A stretch of DNA of 64,000 bases from Lineus longissimus (GCF_910592395.1 NC_088314.1:17521998-17585997); one strand, 5' to 3'; shown: positions 1-12,088, numbered from the stretch's first letter. Notes: generated by a model from the sequence alone, not told the origin. Translations and numbers: made by a program.

Positions 1-382
1 AAGTAGAAGTTCTTTACCTATTAGTTCTTCCCTTATTAGTCTCAATGTCTGGCGCAAAGCCAGACGTTTTCCATTACGATTTCACTACGATGTTTGACAA
101 GAAGGAGCAGTGCGCGAGATATGCTAATGAGCCGACTTCCCTCGCTTGAGTTTCGGAAGAATGTTCCATATCGCGCTAAGCTGACTACTGCTGACCATGA
201 CAGGCGTGCATTGGACTGGTACAGGTTGGAACTGAACATTGAATATGCTTGTGGTGACGCTTTCTGATGAGAAGTTGGTCGTGACTGATGCAGTATCTTT
301 GGACTTGTCCACAGCATCGTTCAATCATTGCTCTCTGAGCTGCCTTGATTCTGTACTTACCCAAATACTGAGACCAAATGCC

Positions 383-444
383 TGTTGACTGTGCTTTAAG
401 AGATACTGGCGCCATGCCTAGTCTCTCTTAAAGCACAGTCAACA
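383..444. repeat. Perfect 21-bp inverted repeat (hairpin)
   Basis: The arm at 383-403 (starting tgttgactgtgcttt) is the exact reverse complement of 424-444, with a 20-base loop. Unit C has the same structure near 37735-37797 with one arm mismatch. Unit B lacks it because B starts only at the equivalent of position 512. It could be a foldback-element remnant close to a unit boundary. Confidence 0.75.
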
Positions 445-1208
445 GACACCAACCCCCTCAGACTCAGAAACCACAAACGCCAAACCCTTCCTGCTACCTT
501 AATACTTCTGGATCCCGAACGAGTTGGGACATGTCATGCAGAGTTTCTGAGACCGGGTGCACTATTCAATAGATTGGTATTAAGAATGAAGACATTATCG
601 TAATAATGGCGGCGTCGGCATTCACTGGTATGGAGTGTGTTTGTCGGCCCGGTGAACAGCTGTTGCATTGTCCAGTTTTGTGTGTTTTTCCTGTTTTGAA
701 CAAAAATCAAAATATTTCGAAAATGAGCTGGCTATACTTCATTTTTTATCGCTTTCTTCTCGAGCATTGGCTATGGTGCTTCACGTGAAAATCGGTATTT
801 TTGATTTAACTCTGAGAACATTTTTTTAAATCGCGGTTTTTAGTGATTTGGGGGTCTGGTTTGAGATTTTTAGTTTGGGGTGGCCTCAAGTGCTCAGATT
901 GAGCGTGACCCAAGGACATTTTCATCGGCACCAACAAACAGACTGTTACAGTAATCAGTCCAGTCTGGATATGACCGTTGGTGCACTAGAAGTTTTGTCG
1001 CTTCTCGAATAAGAAGCTTCGCATGCGGCTAATGTTTCGGATTTGAAATGTTGCAGACACTAGACTATATACCTTGTTAACCATGATATATATTTCATAT
1101 ATTATTTTCGGAAGCCAATAAAGCGTAGTCAGTTGGTTCGTCATCGTAGTGCATGCAACATAAATCTCAGTTATTTGTATATGTGTTAGAATCATCGCGA
1201 GTACTCAC

Positions 1209-1804
1209 AATCTCGTTCATATAGCTTCTTGATCTCTTCTATTTCGAGCTTGGCACGGTAAATTGTCACTCTTGCAATTTTCCCCACAAAATCATTATAT
1301 TTGCATTGCTTTTTACGTTTCCGGCATGGATTTGAACGATAGATTTTACCACCTATTACAGTTCCAATTGCAAATCTAACTCTTCCAACGACGACTCTAC
1401 TTCGGATCAACCTCAGTGTCCTGCCATTTATTGAGGGGTTGCATGTTAAACTGGACATTTCACATCTTAAAACGAGCAACAGCCAACTGGCAGCAAAAAG
1501 AGCCAACTCAAAATTTTGTTTCCTGTTATCAGACCTGTTGCCTGTGAGCGGCCAAAGACTTATAAGCAGTTCAGTACCTTTTCTTATATAAACAAGTAGC
1601 GCGCCGTCTCTTTGAGTGATTTTCATTAGTCCGAAATCTGTCGCACAAACATTTGGTCGAATGTAGAGCATTATACTCATCCAACCTGTCTCAAACAGTG
1701 CGACATCCGGTACTTTGACACATTGACGGGATTTATGTTCATTGAAAGACATAACCTTCCCAAATAAAGAAGATGTGACGTATGACGCCTCCGAACTGAG
1801 CATT
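1209..1804 (-). CDS. Internal exon, laminin-G/ConA-like domain (unit A copy)
   Basis: This is an open minus-strand exon of 596 bp bounded by strong splice signals: a pyrimidine-rich acceptor ending ttctttcag at 1805 and a GTGAGT donor reading leftward from 1208. The translation has a jelly-roll-like pattern, and its end (GKIARVTIYRAKLEIEEIKKLY) matches the usual terminus of laminin-G/pentraxin/LamG_3 domains, where a final strand is followed by an acidic helix. Five Cys fit an extracellular domain. The family call rests on pattern recognition only; a search would be needed to separate LamG from other concanavalin-like folds. Units B and C hold open copies that are strongly diverged in amino acids although the flanks are almost identical. 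Confidence 0.6.
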
Positions 1805-1988
1805 CTGAAAGAAAATTTGGCTTATTTTACTTGAGACCTTTTCAAATTATTGTATATAGTGGTGGATTGGCTCCATCGGGAATCCATTTGTATTCTAAAA
1901 TCAAGGGACCTGTAGTCATTTCGGATTCCCCTTTGGCCAAAACTCTTTGATTTCGGTCCTAGTTTTGTCATATCCATTCAATGTTGCC

Positions 1989-2234
1989 TCAAGGACAGTA
2001 GGAGTTTTGTGTGAGCCTAATGAAGACCACATTTTTTCGTTTCGTACATCCAGGTTGATTTAACTTTCCATCCAATACACACAACCTATTTTCTCTTCTG
2101 TTTCCAGGTTCTATTTGGTTAAAACACTGATAGCAGTTCAAACTGATGTCTGTATAATTAGAACTCCTCAACATAAAAACACCGGTTTCAAAGATTTTAG
2201 TTGCACATACATGTATTTTCACTTTTTGAAACAC
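1989..2234 (-). CDS. Candidate Cys-containing exon (unit A copy)
   Basis: An open minus-strand frame lies just upstream (in transcription order) of the laminin-G-like exon. It encodes about 80 residues with Cys spaced C-x2-C and further Cys, plus an N-x-S/T site (SNYTDIS). The layout recalls PAN/Apple or other small extracellular modules but I cannot assign it. The same frame is open in unit B (11843-12088) and unit C (39341-39586) with only a few changes. Exact splice sites were not resolved, so the coordinates are those of the open frame. Confidence 0.35.
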   Translation of the reverse strand: MFQKVKIHVCATKIFETGVFMLRSSNYTDISLNCYQCFNQIEPGNRRENRLCVLDGKLNQPGCTKRKNVVFIRLTQNSYCP

Positions 2235-2299
2235 CGTTCACCGACATTCGAAATCCATACTACGCGTCGATATGTTTGATAGAAATATGTATTGTACGA

Positions 2300-5200
2300 A
2301 CCTGAGATCTGGATCAGAACCATCAAACGCCCAGTTGTAATCAGCTAAAGATTAAAATGATTATATTTATCGTATACTGGGCTGTTAAAAAGATCTCTCA
2401 CGCATTTAGACTCTTTCACCAGTCTCCACCATTCACTCATTACGGAGACTGGTACGTGTAGGCATTTCACTCATCATGAACTCAATGGGAATACCAGAGC
2501 GCTCAGTATCGACAATGCATCCACTGTATGCACTGAAAATGTATGGCTCGCCTCGGGTAAATCAACGCGGCATCCTCAATCCTCCGCTGCGCGGCGGATA
2601 GGGTCGAGGTTCCCTGGACGACCACGCATTGTATCTAAACTTGAAATGGACCCGTGGAGAAGTACTTGTTTGAAGAGTGTGAAAAGATGATGGATTGATC
2701 ATTTACACCTGTCCTGCTGTCGCGATGAGAACAACCATGAAATGACATCCGACGACGTTAGGACCTAGGTCTTCTGCCGATAAATGTTCATCTCCTCAGG
2801 TGTATTGTAGTCAGGAACTGATTTGGTCATGTTTTTAGTTTCTGGACGTGCTCATCAAAAGTAGCTTTGGTCAGACATTGATCTCTTCATGTTGGGATAC
2901 CGGGCGCAACGTATACTATCACATAGGCACGCATGGTCATTAGTGTTTGGATGCATGCCATACTCCAGCGCGGTGATAGAAGTCAAAATGTCTGCTTTGG
3001 AGTCTGATTGTATACAACTTCCTTGGGTTCAGCAGGTCAGAAGGAACAGGCTGCTCTGCTGAAGTAAATATTTGAAAAGAAACAAAACGTTGCATCAGAA
3101 TAACATGTGACCAACATCCGTGCCACATTTCAAGGCGATACAACGTCCCAAAGTGAGACGTAACTCGTCCCCCATCCAGTAGTATTATAATAGAAGATAT
3201 ACATGTATAAGGGCAACAAAGGTTCATCTTTCTGTGTGCGTGTATCTTCTTGCATGTATGCCACATACATGAACATTTTACACAGGGAAAATGTGTTTTT
3301 TAGACAAAATATCTAAAAGACATATATTTGACATCTATGATATAAGCCTATTATAGACATCAGCCAGTTGACTCTACAAATGCATTAAACACTCGGCAGA
3401 TGCAAATGTATTAGGCACCTGACACTCTGGCAGCAGAGGGAAATATTTCGAATGTTTCATTCTAAGCCAGAAAATCAACATCACACATGATTAACAGATA
3501 ATTGACGCTGGTATGCTGTAGAATTTTCGAGGGGTAAAATTTTCGTAATGTGAAATAGAGCTCTAGTGTTAGTCGCTGTATTGTAGATGCCTTATGATGT
3601 ACTCAAATCAACTGTGTCACTGATCCTAGAGAACACGAAAATTGGCATTAGTTAGGTCAAACTCATTTCATTCAGTGGTGCAAAAAGTGTAAGGTGTAAT
3701 TACAGTCTAAATCACAATTGACATCCTATTTTGGGTTGCGGGCCGATATGAGCTAATTGACCAGCGTATACGCGGGCAATCTAACCCCTACTCCGTATGG
3801 TTAACGATTATGAATCGAATTTGAATTCAACTTTCTGCAATACTGAGGTGTGGAATTATTGAGAAAAGCAAGAGATTTTCGCGGCAGAATATTTTCGCGA
3901 GCCTGACCTACTTGCAAAATTCGGGAGGTTCTTGACATTTTCAGAACCTCTTGCGGTTCCATATGCGAAGCCCATACAAATTCCGTCTCGCAGGAATATG
4001 GTCCTAAATGGCCATCAAAAAGCTTACGTTTCAAAAGAGCCGTCGCCACAACTATTTGATACATGAATAAAAGCCTCATCCACGTTGTTGAACCCATTTT
4101 TAATTGAAGTTTATCCCGTTTGCTGGCAATCATTCTTAGTGCTACATCTCATCGACTATAGTCATTGATAGTTCTTGTCTTCGCGACCAGCGTCTCGCAA
4201 TATCTAATTGCACCAGATTTTGGTCTGTTTAGGAGGATTTTCTACTGTTCCCATCAGTCCAGAGTCGCGACGCAATTAGACGTTGATTTTCATGAAAAAA
4301 ATTGTATTAAAATGCGGTAAGATCGGAATAACGCGCGCAGTGATTTTCTCGTGAGAATCGCGGCATGTTGCCATCAGGTAGTTTGGATGTTCCTCCCGTC
4401 TGGTTGATTGTCTGTCCCAACGCTCGCCCGATCAGACAACGTCTATGCATGGATTTCCCAAGGCTGCCACTCCCTCAAGATGTTAGTGTTGTTGAACTAT
4501 CTCCGAACTGGTATGGAAATTGATTGAAGGGGCCGAAGATCTTGGCTTGCTCACAAGGATTTCGTGATTGGTTGTGTGATACCCATCTTCTATTCGGCAT
4601 GTCCTGAAACATGAATAGCTTTTCCTCATTGCGATATATGCCTTTTATGTAAATACTGGCGACGCACGCGCTCACATGTCAATATCCTAGCAAATACTGC
4701 AGAGAACAGTACTGAGCTTGTTAATACAAAATGCAAAATGCAAGTTAAAGACAATATATCATTTCTGTATCCTTTTTGATTTATTGATCCATTGTGAAAA
4801 ATTGATTGTGGTGAAATATACTAAATTAATGTGATCAGAAGTGCTTTATCAATAACAGATCAGTCGAATACATATTTGTACAATGACAACTGAAAAAAAT
4901 GCCCGAATGCATAAGACATCTATCGCACGCCTATGTACATGTATGCCGTGGACCCAAGGCTCATTCACAACTTTCTCTAACTTTTCTAGGATTTGTGATT
5001 TCGAATGATATTATGAAATTTGTGATTTTTAATATTGTGACCTAAATGTATATAACCATGGTCGGTCTGCAACACAATGAGTTGGTGACTTTGACATAGA
5101 CATCTGCAACACTTAATGCCTAATCTGAAGGTTAAAAGAATACAAATGTATATATCTGATGCATGTTTTCGATGAAGTTCACAATTCATCAAAGCCTCTA

Positions 5201-6440
5201 CCATGCTGGTGTGTGGATTCCCTTGCCAGTAGCAATAAGCCGCCGGAATAGTTTGTGCCTGTCGAAACTGAGAGGTGAATGGATTGCATACCACCTCTCA
5301 TCCCAAACTCCATATTAGCTTGATAACGAGGTTCATGCGATTCTATTATGACCCGTCTCAGCACATTCATTCAATTTGCAAGATCATGAATGCTCTCTTT
5401 CACAAAACGTAAAATGAACTCTGGGATTCCTAGTCAGAGAAGGCCAAAGAGAAAATGCTGAGGGGATGAATTTTCCGATGTTATTCTTTATTTTAAAACC
5501 AGTAATGAAATGTACAGATGGAAATAAAACGTATTATTTTCAGCAACAATAGCTACTTGCCCTTGTTCCTGTATCACTTTAAAATGAAGTTCAGAAATAA
5601 TACTACTGAAATTAGTATTGTTTACTTTAGAAAGAAGTGATATAACGACGAATATTCAAGGAGTAGGAGTAAGCTTTTTTCCAAGTTAAGAATGTATAGC
5701 ATACGACACCTTGTAGAAGCTTGTGTGCGGACATCTTGATCGGTCGAGTAATGCATTCCGATACACAGTGTATTACGCTTGCGCAAGATGTTCCGTACTA
5801 GCTGCTGTATTGCGAGCTTTCCCGAATGAGAATTCAATTGGACAAATCACCTCGAGATGGCATTGAGTGTTACTTCTGTATGTCATGGGATCACACAGTC
5901 ATATGAACAAGAAACCACTCTCGATGGAAGCTTGGCGGCCCACAGACAATATTGCAAGTACACGCCGGAGGAAGGGAAGATCATAAGATCATTGTGATCG
6001 GGCCGAGGGAACTTGACGAGTCGGTTTGCCAAATCTACGATTTTTTTTTAAATGATGATGATTTTAATGTATTTAATTGCAATAAAACATGTTCTATCTG
6101 GTGGGCCACACATTCAGTGACACATGAATTCCCACGGTGAGGAATCGCATAATTTTCCCTCAGACTCAAAAATAAAAAAGTATCAGGATACAGCACTGCT
6201 ACATTTCATGGTGCAGTTTGATGCAGTTCATAAAAAAACTGTAACACACTGTTGATAAATGTGTCACCAGTTGGAATTACTTTTGTTTGAACTAAATTCA
6301 TGAAATGACGTTTTTTTGGTAGTTTCATAGATTCGACGAACTCGATAGAAAACGGGTTCCCTCGACTACACCATGTAGAAGATTTTTCCTCCGGGTTGAC
6401 ACTGCTATCTATAGCCAAAGATCTTACCTTGATTTCTCAA
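2300..6440. other. No supportable gene; duplicated non-coding stretch
   Basis: Only short, low-information frames occur here, and they look like chance frames preserved because the whole unit is duplicated. Part of it (about 3030-3200) has a diverged relative at about 52510-52850, which suggests a dispersed repeat. It is probably intron sequence of the minus-strand gene of the unit. Confidence 0.5.
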
Positions 6441-6700
6441 TGTTCCATGTTCAAGGTCAAAGGTCAAGGTCATTGTGAGGAGACTGACTTGTCATATTTT
6501 ATAGTGGGAAATATCTCGAATTGTCGGACAGACGGTAGTATGAAACTAAATGACATGTATGTTTGTGTTGTTGGGGCGTTCAATGAACTAATCCACTTCA
6601 AGGTCAAAGGTCAAGTTCAATGTGAAACTTATATATCACATCTGATAATCGTAGATATCTCGACTTGTCCGTCATAGAGAAGCATGAAACTTATTAACGA
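6440..6700 (+). repeat. Dispersed repeat with AGGTCA direct repeats (unit A)
   Basis: Two related blocks, about 140 bp apart, each begin with aaggtcaaaggtcaag. The first contains three AGGTCA half-sites in direct orientation, spaced by one and zero bases; this is the DR1-type arrangement bound by nuclear receptors. Each block then runs into similar text (atctcgaattgtcgg, atctcgacttgtccg; gaaact-rich). It is present again in unit B (16300-16555). Unit C loses homology at the first base of this element. Similar AGGTCA-rich repeats are common in marine invertebrate genomes, so a repeat family is more likely than a real hormone-response element. Confidence 0.6.
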
Positions 6701-6717
6701 ATGTGCATATGATTATT

Positions 6718-6939
6718 TCAAATGCGGTATCGCTTGTTAGTCTTATTTCTTCTGATGCCTCCTCTCGTAGAAGATACATCGGTTTTATTACTGTAAAAAC
6801 AGGTCCTGCTGCTCATCCAGGTAGGGTTTGATTCGTCAGTTGTGAAGACAAATTTGGTGTGTGCGCCCATACTCGAAGAATATTTTAGTGTTTCATCTTT
6901 ACGGTAGTAATTCGTAACGTGACCTCCAAGGTTTCTCAC
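6718..6939 (-). CDS. Candidate exon behind a strong acceptor (unit A copy)
   Basis: The minus strand shows a textbook 3' splice site (cagtttcttctatgttgcag) followed by an open frame of about 73 codons starting VRNLGGHVTNYYRK. It contains a single Cys in TWMSSRTCFY and a basic tail. The frame is also open in unit B (16573-16794) with few changes. A donor was not resolved, so this may be a terminal exon ending at the TGA at 6718 or an internal exon ending earlier. The function is unknown. It matters because the Polinton in unit B lies about 55 bp upstream of this acceptor. Confidence 0.4.
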   Translation of the reverse strand: MRNLGGHVTNYYRKDETLKYSSSMGAHTKFVFTTDESNPTWMSSRTCFYSNKTDVSSTRGGIRRNKTNKRYRI

Positions 6940-7669
6940 CTGCAACATAGAAGAAACTGAAGGAGGTCCCACGTTAACTAATAACCTTATGAGGCTTCTT
7001 CCTTCATTTATCAAAAACTGGCGTCTTTTGCAACCGCACGATCGACGAAGTACAGTCCGAGTCACAATTGACATCCTTCCCGCTCGTTCGCACGCGCCAA
7101 TGATCTCTCTATGTTTCTCTACGCGCGACTTACGCGCGACCCATGCGCTAGATAGCGAGTAAAGTCGCGCCAATGACTCAAATTAGGGTATGTCAATTGT
7201 GATTTGGGCTTTACGATGTACATCCTGTGCTTATTCATATACTCGACACGAGTAGATCATCTGTCAGACTTAGTCGTGGACTGAATTGTGTTGCAAATTC
7301 CAACGATTATCTCGCGGATAAAATGCATTTGCACATACTTCGTACTTCGTTCGAAGAGGAATCTTTTAACCCCTACTACGAACTGCAAAGATGTCATCAA
7401 TGCCTGGGCTGATTCATTTACTCAACAATCGTAAATCATTTACCATATTGATCGAGTTGTACGAGGAATCGTCGTTCTTTCAAAAAAGTCATCGATAAAT
7501 TACATTATTTGAATACTTTGTACTTCGTCGTTCGGAGCTCTTCGAGATGGTTGCGAAACCCACCTAAATTTCCCGGTGTCATATCATACACATGTATATC
7601 GCACGATTCTTTTGTGACAATAAAAAATAAAAAATATTAACATGGGTAAATTTAAACCCTGACAAATAA

Positions 7670-7983
7670 TCATTCATACGAAACTACTAGTTTTGTCCGG
7701 TGATTGCTTCTCTGCAAAGGAACGAATACTTTCTGTTTTGAAGATAACTCACATCGTGATTTAGTCGTTTGTTTATTCAAGTTTGTAATCGCACATTTAT
7801 CAAAAGCAATGATAAACTCGCAACGTTGCGCTCTTTCATCATAAACGAATTGTGATTTGTTCTTCTTCTCTCCTTTCCAATAAGTGTATCCTTCCTTTGT
7901 ACACCAAAGTTTTGATTTCGACTTGAAAGCACTAATCAACTCAGTTTCGTCGTAATTATCGTGTTTGATAAACCAAAGTCGCT
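7670..7983 (-). CDS. Candidate Cys-containing exon (unit A copy)
   Basis: The open minus-strand frame follows a possible acceptor (acctaag or acctaagag at about 7981-7983). It encodes a Lys- and Cys-containing segment with Cys at regular spacing (KLWCTKEG, AQRCEF, FDKC, KSRCEL), which suggests an extracellular disulphide-rich domain of unknown family. Unit B has a copy at 34315-34628 with one obvious replacement (T to A). The frame carries no plausible ATG, so it is an exon and not a gene on its own. The end is the stop; an earlier donor (AAA|GTATTC) is possible. Confidence 0.4.
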
Positions 7984-8552
7984 CTTAGGTTGTTAAAATC
8001 ATAAAAGGTGTCAAATTATGTTTATAATAATGAGAACATTTAAACCTAAGAAAGAAGCTTTATCGTAATACTGGGTCATCCACTCACCAATAAAATCCCA
8101 AGACCTACAATACCTGACTTCTACTACAGCCTCGATGGGTAGAGCCTAAACAAGCGGGCATAATTGTAGGCCTTTCGCAGCCATAAAAGGGGTGGGATAT
8201 CTTGTCTCCGTTTCTTTCAATTGGTCCTTAATTGTAATATGAAAAGTTCCGCTGTAGAGTCATGATTATTCATGACGATTACGTTGTCAGACTCTACTCG
8301 TCGAAGCGGTGTTACAAATCGGGTATTGTTGTGTGTTTTGGGATATTATTGGCGATTGGACCCAGTATTTTTTCAAGAAAAATAATATATAGATGTTTAT
8401 TTCGTACTACAAAAAGTACATGGGATTCGTGGTGCATATACAAAGGTAGTGCACAGTGCAGGAAAAAACAAATAAACAAGAAATGACCAATTTAAGGGCC
8501 TAAATTACTTACATATGCATAGTGGTTTACAACATTGATACCTTCCACTAAT

Positions 8553-8864
8553 TCACCCGACACACAATAAACTAATGATGTCAGTAATTTCCGATCGATT
8601 CAAGATCTCATTGCCCGCATCCCTCGTACCTAGTAACTCCCAGATGTTAACCCCCCTCCGTTCAAGCAATTCATTATGAGCATAAGGAACCAGCTGCTTT
8701 TGCATCAGATCCTGATGAACCTTCCTATCGCAACTGTATTTGTGACACACATGAGTGAAAGTATCTTCGTTCAAATTGACCCCAAAAGCCGAAAACGACA
8801 ACAATACAAAAACAAATTTGTAGAAACGTGTGTTTGCTAGGCCTATTTTGCTAGCAGATCACAT
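8553..8864 (-). pseudogene. Signal-peptide-type first exon with codon-2 stop (unit A copy)
   Basis: In unit B this exon opens with ATG TGG and a hydrophobic segment (FYKFVFVLLSFSAFG), a good secretory signal, followed by a Cys-containing region. In unit A the second codon reads TGA (8859-8861) in place of TGG, so the same ATG at 8862-8864 cannot be used, and no other in-frame ATG precedes the hydrophobic stretch. The rest of the exon is intact and nearly identical. Either copy A is silenced or its true start lies in another exon. Confidence 0.45.
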
Positions 8865-9196
8865 TAATTCAAAAGTTATCTTTTACCTACCTCCGCGTCG
8901 TGAAATGACTAAAACAAGAAGCAAATATGTATTGACTCATAACACACAAAGCGTCTAATGCGTCTACTCGATTTTTTAGGAAAATGATTATTTCAAAAGT
9001 TTTGTGCTATAATTGGATTTTAGCCTTTGGCAAGCATAACTAGGCGTTTTTCTAATGTGGTGATCACATAATTTGGCAATCATCAAGCAGTGGTTTGTTG
9101 CAAATTAAAAAAGTTTCGTTCTTGAATAGCTGATATACACATTTTCCTAATTTCCGTCCAACGGCAGGACGTAACTTCTCGCCATTGGGGGCGGTG

Positions 9197-10373
9197 TCAA
9201 CTTACTGATTTTTCAAAACTAGCCTGGCTGGTCAACGTGACCGGCGATTTAAACCATTTGTCGCACAGAGGAACGATTATAGTTGCAAGTAGCAGCAAAA
9301 AAACCGCTTGTTTTCGCCGCGCTTGTAGGAATACCACACTAAAAGTGCGGATTATCAATATGCTCTGCGCCGTGAAAAATCCTTTTCCAACAACGTTCAT
9401 CAATGATAAACCAATTAAATGGCGAAAAAATCAGTTTAATGTACCAAGTCGGTAGAAGTCACGAGGTTACATTTCTCGGGAGCTTCTTGATCAGGTTACA
9501 CAACGAACCCAAGGCTACACGTACAGCTTTCTTTAATTCTCTTCGAGCATGCGTGACCACTGCCTGGCTGACGAGCAGTCAAACTTCGACGCAAGGTGAT
9601 TTAATTTTGACAGTGTTGCATAGAAATATCTTACAAGCAGAACAAAAGTTCACCTTGAAAGAAAACATCAGGAAACTTGCAGATGATCAGTTTGCTAGTT
9701 TCGGATTGCCTGCAAGGGAGGCAGATAGACTCCGATACCTGACAAATCGATAACTACGTCCAACAATTCAATTTGACGCGCAAAATACGTCGTGTTTGCA
9801 AACTTTTTATGGGCAGTAATTGAAGAAGAAAGTAGTATTTCAGCTAGTCAGGAGTAAAAACTTTTGAAATTGAAGTAGCAAACAGTTTAGTAGAAAATTT
9901 CTCTTACTTGAATGATTTATTCAAATAGCTTTACCAGCTCTAACCAGAAAATGAACGAACGAGCGAACGTACGAACAACGAAAAGGAAACTCCTCTCACC
10001 GTACGTCTCCAGGTGATACCTAAGGATCCTAAGCAGACTGTTGTTTTAAGCTCTCAGGGATCGCCCGGGGTCGAAGGATGGGAGGAGCTCAGATATGTCA
10101 GCAAGTCCGTTTTTGCTTTGTAGATGAGTAGCACTGCCTTGAACTCTGTACCTTTACAGATTGTAACCAGTGGAGACTTCTCAGCACGGTGGTAATGTGT
10201 TCGCGTTTAGGTGTCCCTATAATTACTCTATGCTGCATGATTCTGCATCTTTTGTAGCTTGTCAATGTACCTTCAAAGAGTTTTCGTGGATTCATCCACC
10301 TTGCAACCCCCTACCGTATAGTTCCTAAAAAATTTTGATTTCCTGCTGCCTACTATATCTAGCACTGAACTAG
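9197..10373. other. No supportable gene; 3' part of unit A
   Basis: A plus-strand frame (9403-9753) is open in A but is broken in the matching part of unit B (36056-36404), so it is probably not coding. The stretch ends at the A/B junction, where the text changes from cactgaactag to ctcccgaacg, the latter equal to position 512 onward of unit A. Confidence 0.45.
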
Positions 10374-11065
10374 CTCCCGAACGGGTTGGGACATGTCATG
10401 CAGAGTTTCTGAGACCGGGTGCACTGTTCAATAGATTGGTATAAAGAATGAAGACATTATCGTAATAATGGCGGTGTCGGCAATCACTGGTTTGGAGTGT
10501 ATGTGTCGGCCGGGTGAACAGCTGTTGCATTGTCCAGTTTTGTGTGTTTTTCCTGTTTTGGACAAAAATCAAAATATTTCGAAAATGAGCTGGCTATACT
10601 TCATTTTTTATCGCTTTCTCCTCGAACATTGGCTATGGTGCTTCCCGTGAAAATCGATATTTTTGATTTAACTCTAAGAACATTTTTTTAAATCGCTGTT
10701 TTTAGTGATTATGGGGTCTGGTTTGAGATTTTTACTTTGGGGTGGCCTCAAGTGCTCAGATTGAGCGTGACCCAAGGACATTTTCATCGGCACCAACAAA
10801 CAGACTGTTATAGTAATCTAGTCTGGATATGACCGTTGATGCGTTAGATTTTTTGTCGCTTCTCGAATAAGAGGCTTTCGCATGCGGCTAATGTTTCGGA
10901 TTTGAAATGTTGCAGATACTAGACTATATACCTTGTTAACCATGATATATTTCATATATTATTTTCGGAAGCCAATAAAGCGTAGTCAGTTGGTTCGTCA
11001 TCGTAGTGCATGCAACATAAATCTCAGTTATTTGTATATATGGTAGAATCATCGCGAGTACTCAC

Positions 11066-11658
11066 AATCTCGTTCATATAGCCTCTTGATCTCTTCTATT
11101 TCGAGCTTGGCACGGTAAATTGTCACTCTGGCAATTTTTCCCCCAAAATCATGTTTGCATTTCTTTTTACGTTTCAGGCATGAACCTGAACGATAGTTTT
11201 GACATCCTATTACAGTTTCAATTGCTAAACTAGCTCTTCTAACGACGACATTACTTCGGATCAACCTCAGTGTCCTGCCATTCATTGAGGGGTTGCATGT
11301 TAAACTGGACATTTCGCATCTTAAAACGAGCAACAGCCAACTGGCAGCAAAAAGAGCCAACTCAAAATATTGTTTCCTGTTATCATAGCTGTTGCCTGTG
11401 AGCAGCCAAATACTTATATAAAGTTCAGTACCTTTTCCTATATAAACATATAGCGCGCCGTCTCCTTGAGTGATTTTGATTAGTGCGAAATCTGTCGCAC
11501 AAACATTTGGTCGAATGTAGAGCATTATACTCATCCAACCTGTCTCAAACAGTGCGACATCCGGTACTTTGACACATTGACGGGATTTATGTTCATTGAA
11601 AGACATAACCTTCCCAAATAAAGAAGAGTTGACGTATGACGCCTCCGAACTGAGCATT
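11066..11658 (-). CDS. Internal exon, laminin-G/ConA-like domain (unit B copy)
   Basis: This is the paralogue of the exon at 1209-1804, with the same acceptor and the same GTGAGT donor. It is 3 bases shorter and still open. By eye it differs from copy A by about 39 substitutions in about 593 bp, of which about 28 change amino acids, while the adjoining ~600 bp upstream differs at about 6 positions. Changes cluster in the middle (around ALYVYIGKGTELYISIW) and in the second third; the C-terminal GKIARVTIYRAKL is conserved. The gene is probably disabled or misspliced because the Polinton lies between this exon and its 5' exons. Confidence 0.6.
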
Positions 11659-11842
11659 CTGAAAGAAAATTTGGCTTATTTTACTTGAGACCTTTTCAAA
11701 TTATTGTATATAGTGGTGGATTGGCTCCATCGAGAATCCATTTGTATTCTAAAATCAAGGGACCTGTAGTCATTTCGGATTCCCCTTTGGCCAAAACTCT
11801 TTGATTTCGGTCCTAGTTTTGTCATATCCATTCAATGTTGCC

Positions 11843-12088
11843 TCAAGGACAGTAGGATTTTTGTGTGAGCCTAATGAAGACCACGTTTTTTCGTTTTGTA
11901 CATCCAGGTTGATTTAACTTTCCATCCAATACACACAACCTATTTTCTCTTCTGTTTCCAGGTTCTATTTGGTTAAAACACTGATAGCAGTTCAAACTGA
12001 TGTCTGTATAATTAGAACTCCTCAACATAAAAACACCGGTTTCAAAGATTTTAGTTGCACATACATGTATTTTCACTTTTTGAAACAC
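11843..12088 (-). CDS. Candidate Cys-containing exon (unit B copy)
   Basis: Copy of the frame at 1989-2234, with essentially the same translation (one change near the end, QNSY to QKSY). The flanks are equally conserved, so the conservation here does not by itself prove coding function. It is listed because it sits directly upstream of the well-supported laminin-G-like exon and has an extracellular-type Cys pattern. Confidence 0.35.
   Translation of the reverse strand: MFQKVKIHVCATKIFETGVFMLRSSNYTDISLNCYQCFNQIEPGNRRENRLCVLDGKLNQPGCTKRKNVVFIRLTQKSYCP

Larger units (their letters stand above)
1..10373. repeat. Tandem unit A of a ~9.9-10.7 kb array
   Basis: Almost the whole stretch recurs at 10374-16853 plus 33638-37025 (unit B) and at 37353-44247 (unit C), in the same orientation and order. 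Offsets are constant over kilobases (about +9855 to B, +37352 to C), so these are tandem duplicates and not scattered repeats. The left end lies outside the window. The unit ends at 10373 in the sequence actag, the same point where unit B ends at 37025. It carries minus-strand exons (see separate entries). The parts between them, roughly 2300-6440 and 9000-10370, show no coding region that I can support. Confidence 0.9.

Noticed and set aside
606-788. 60-codon plus-strand frame preserved in all three units
   Set aside because: Conservation equals that of the surrounding non-coding DNA and there is no motif or splice signal; duplication alone explains it.
2940-3266. 108-codon minus-strand frame preserved in A and B
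   Set aside because: The diverged relative at 52.5-52.9 kb breaks the frame, and unit C shortens it, so it is more likely repeat DNA than coding.
6440-6620. AGGTCA direct repeats as a genuine nuclear-receptor response element
   Set aside because: They are part of a duplicated dispersed repeat with two similar blocks; regulatory use is not shown by the sequence.
9403-9753. 116-codon plus-strand frame in unit A
   Set aside because: Interrupted in the otherwise near-identical unit B copy (36056-36404).
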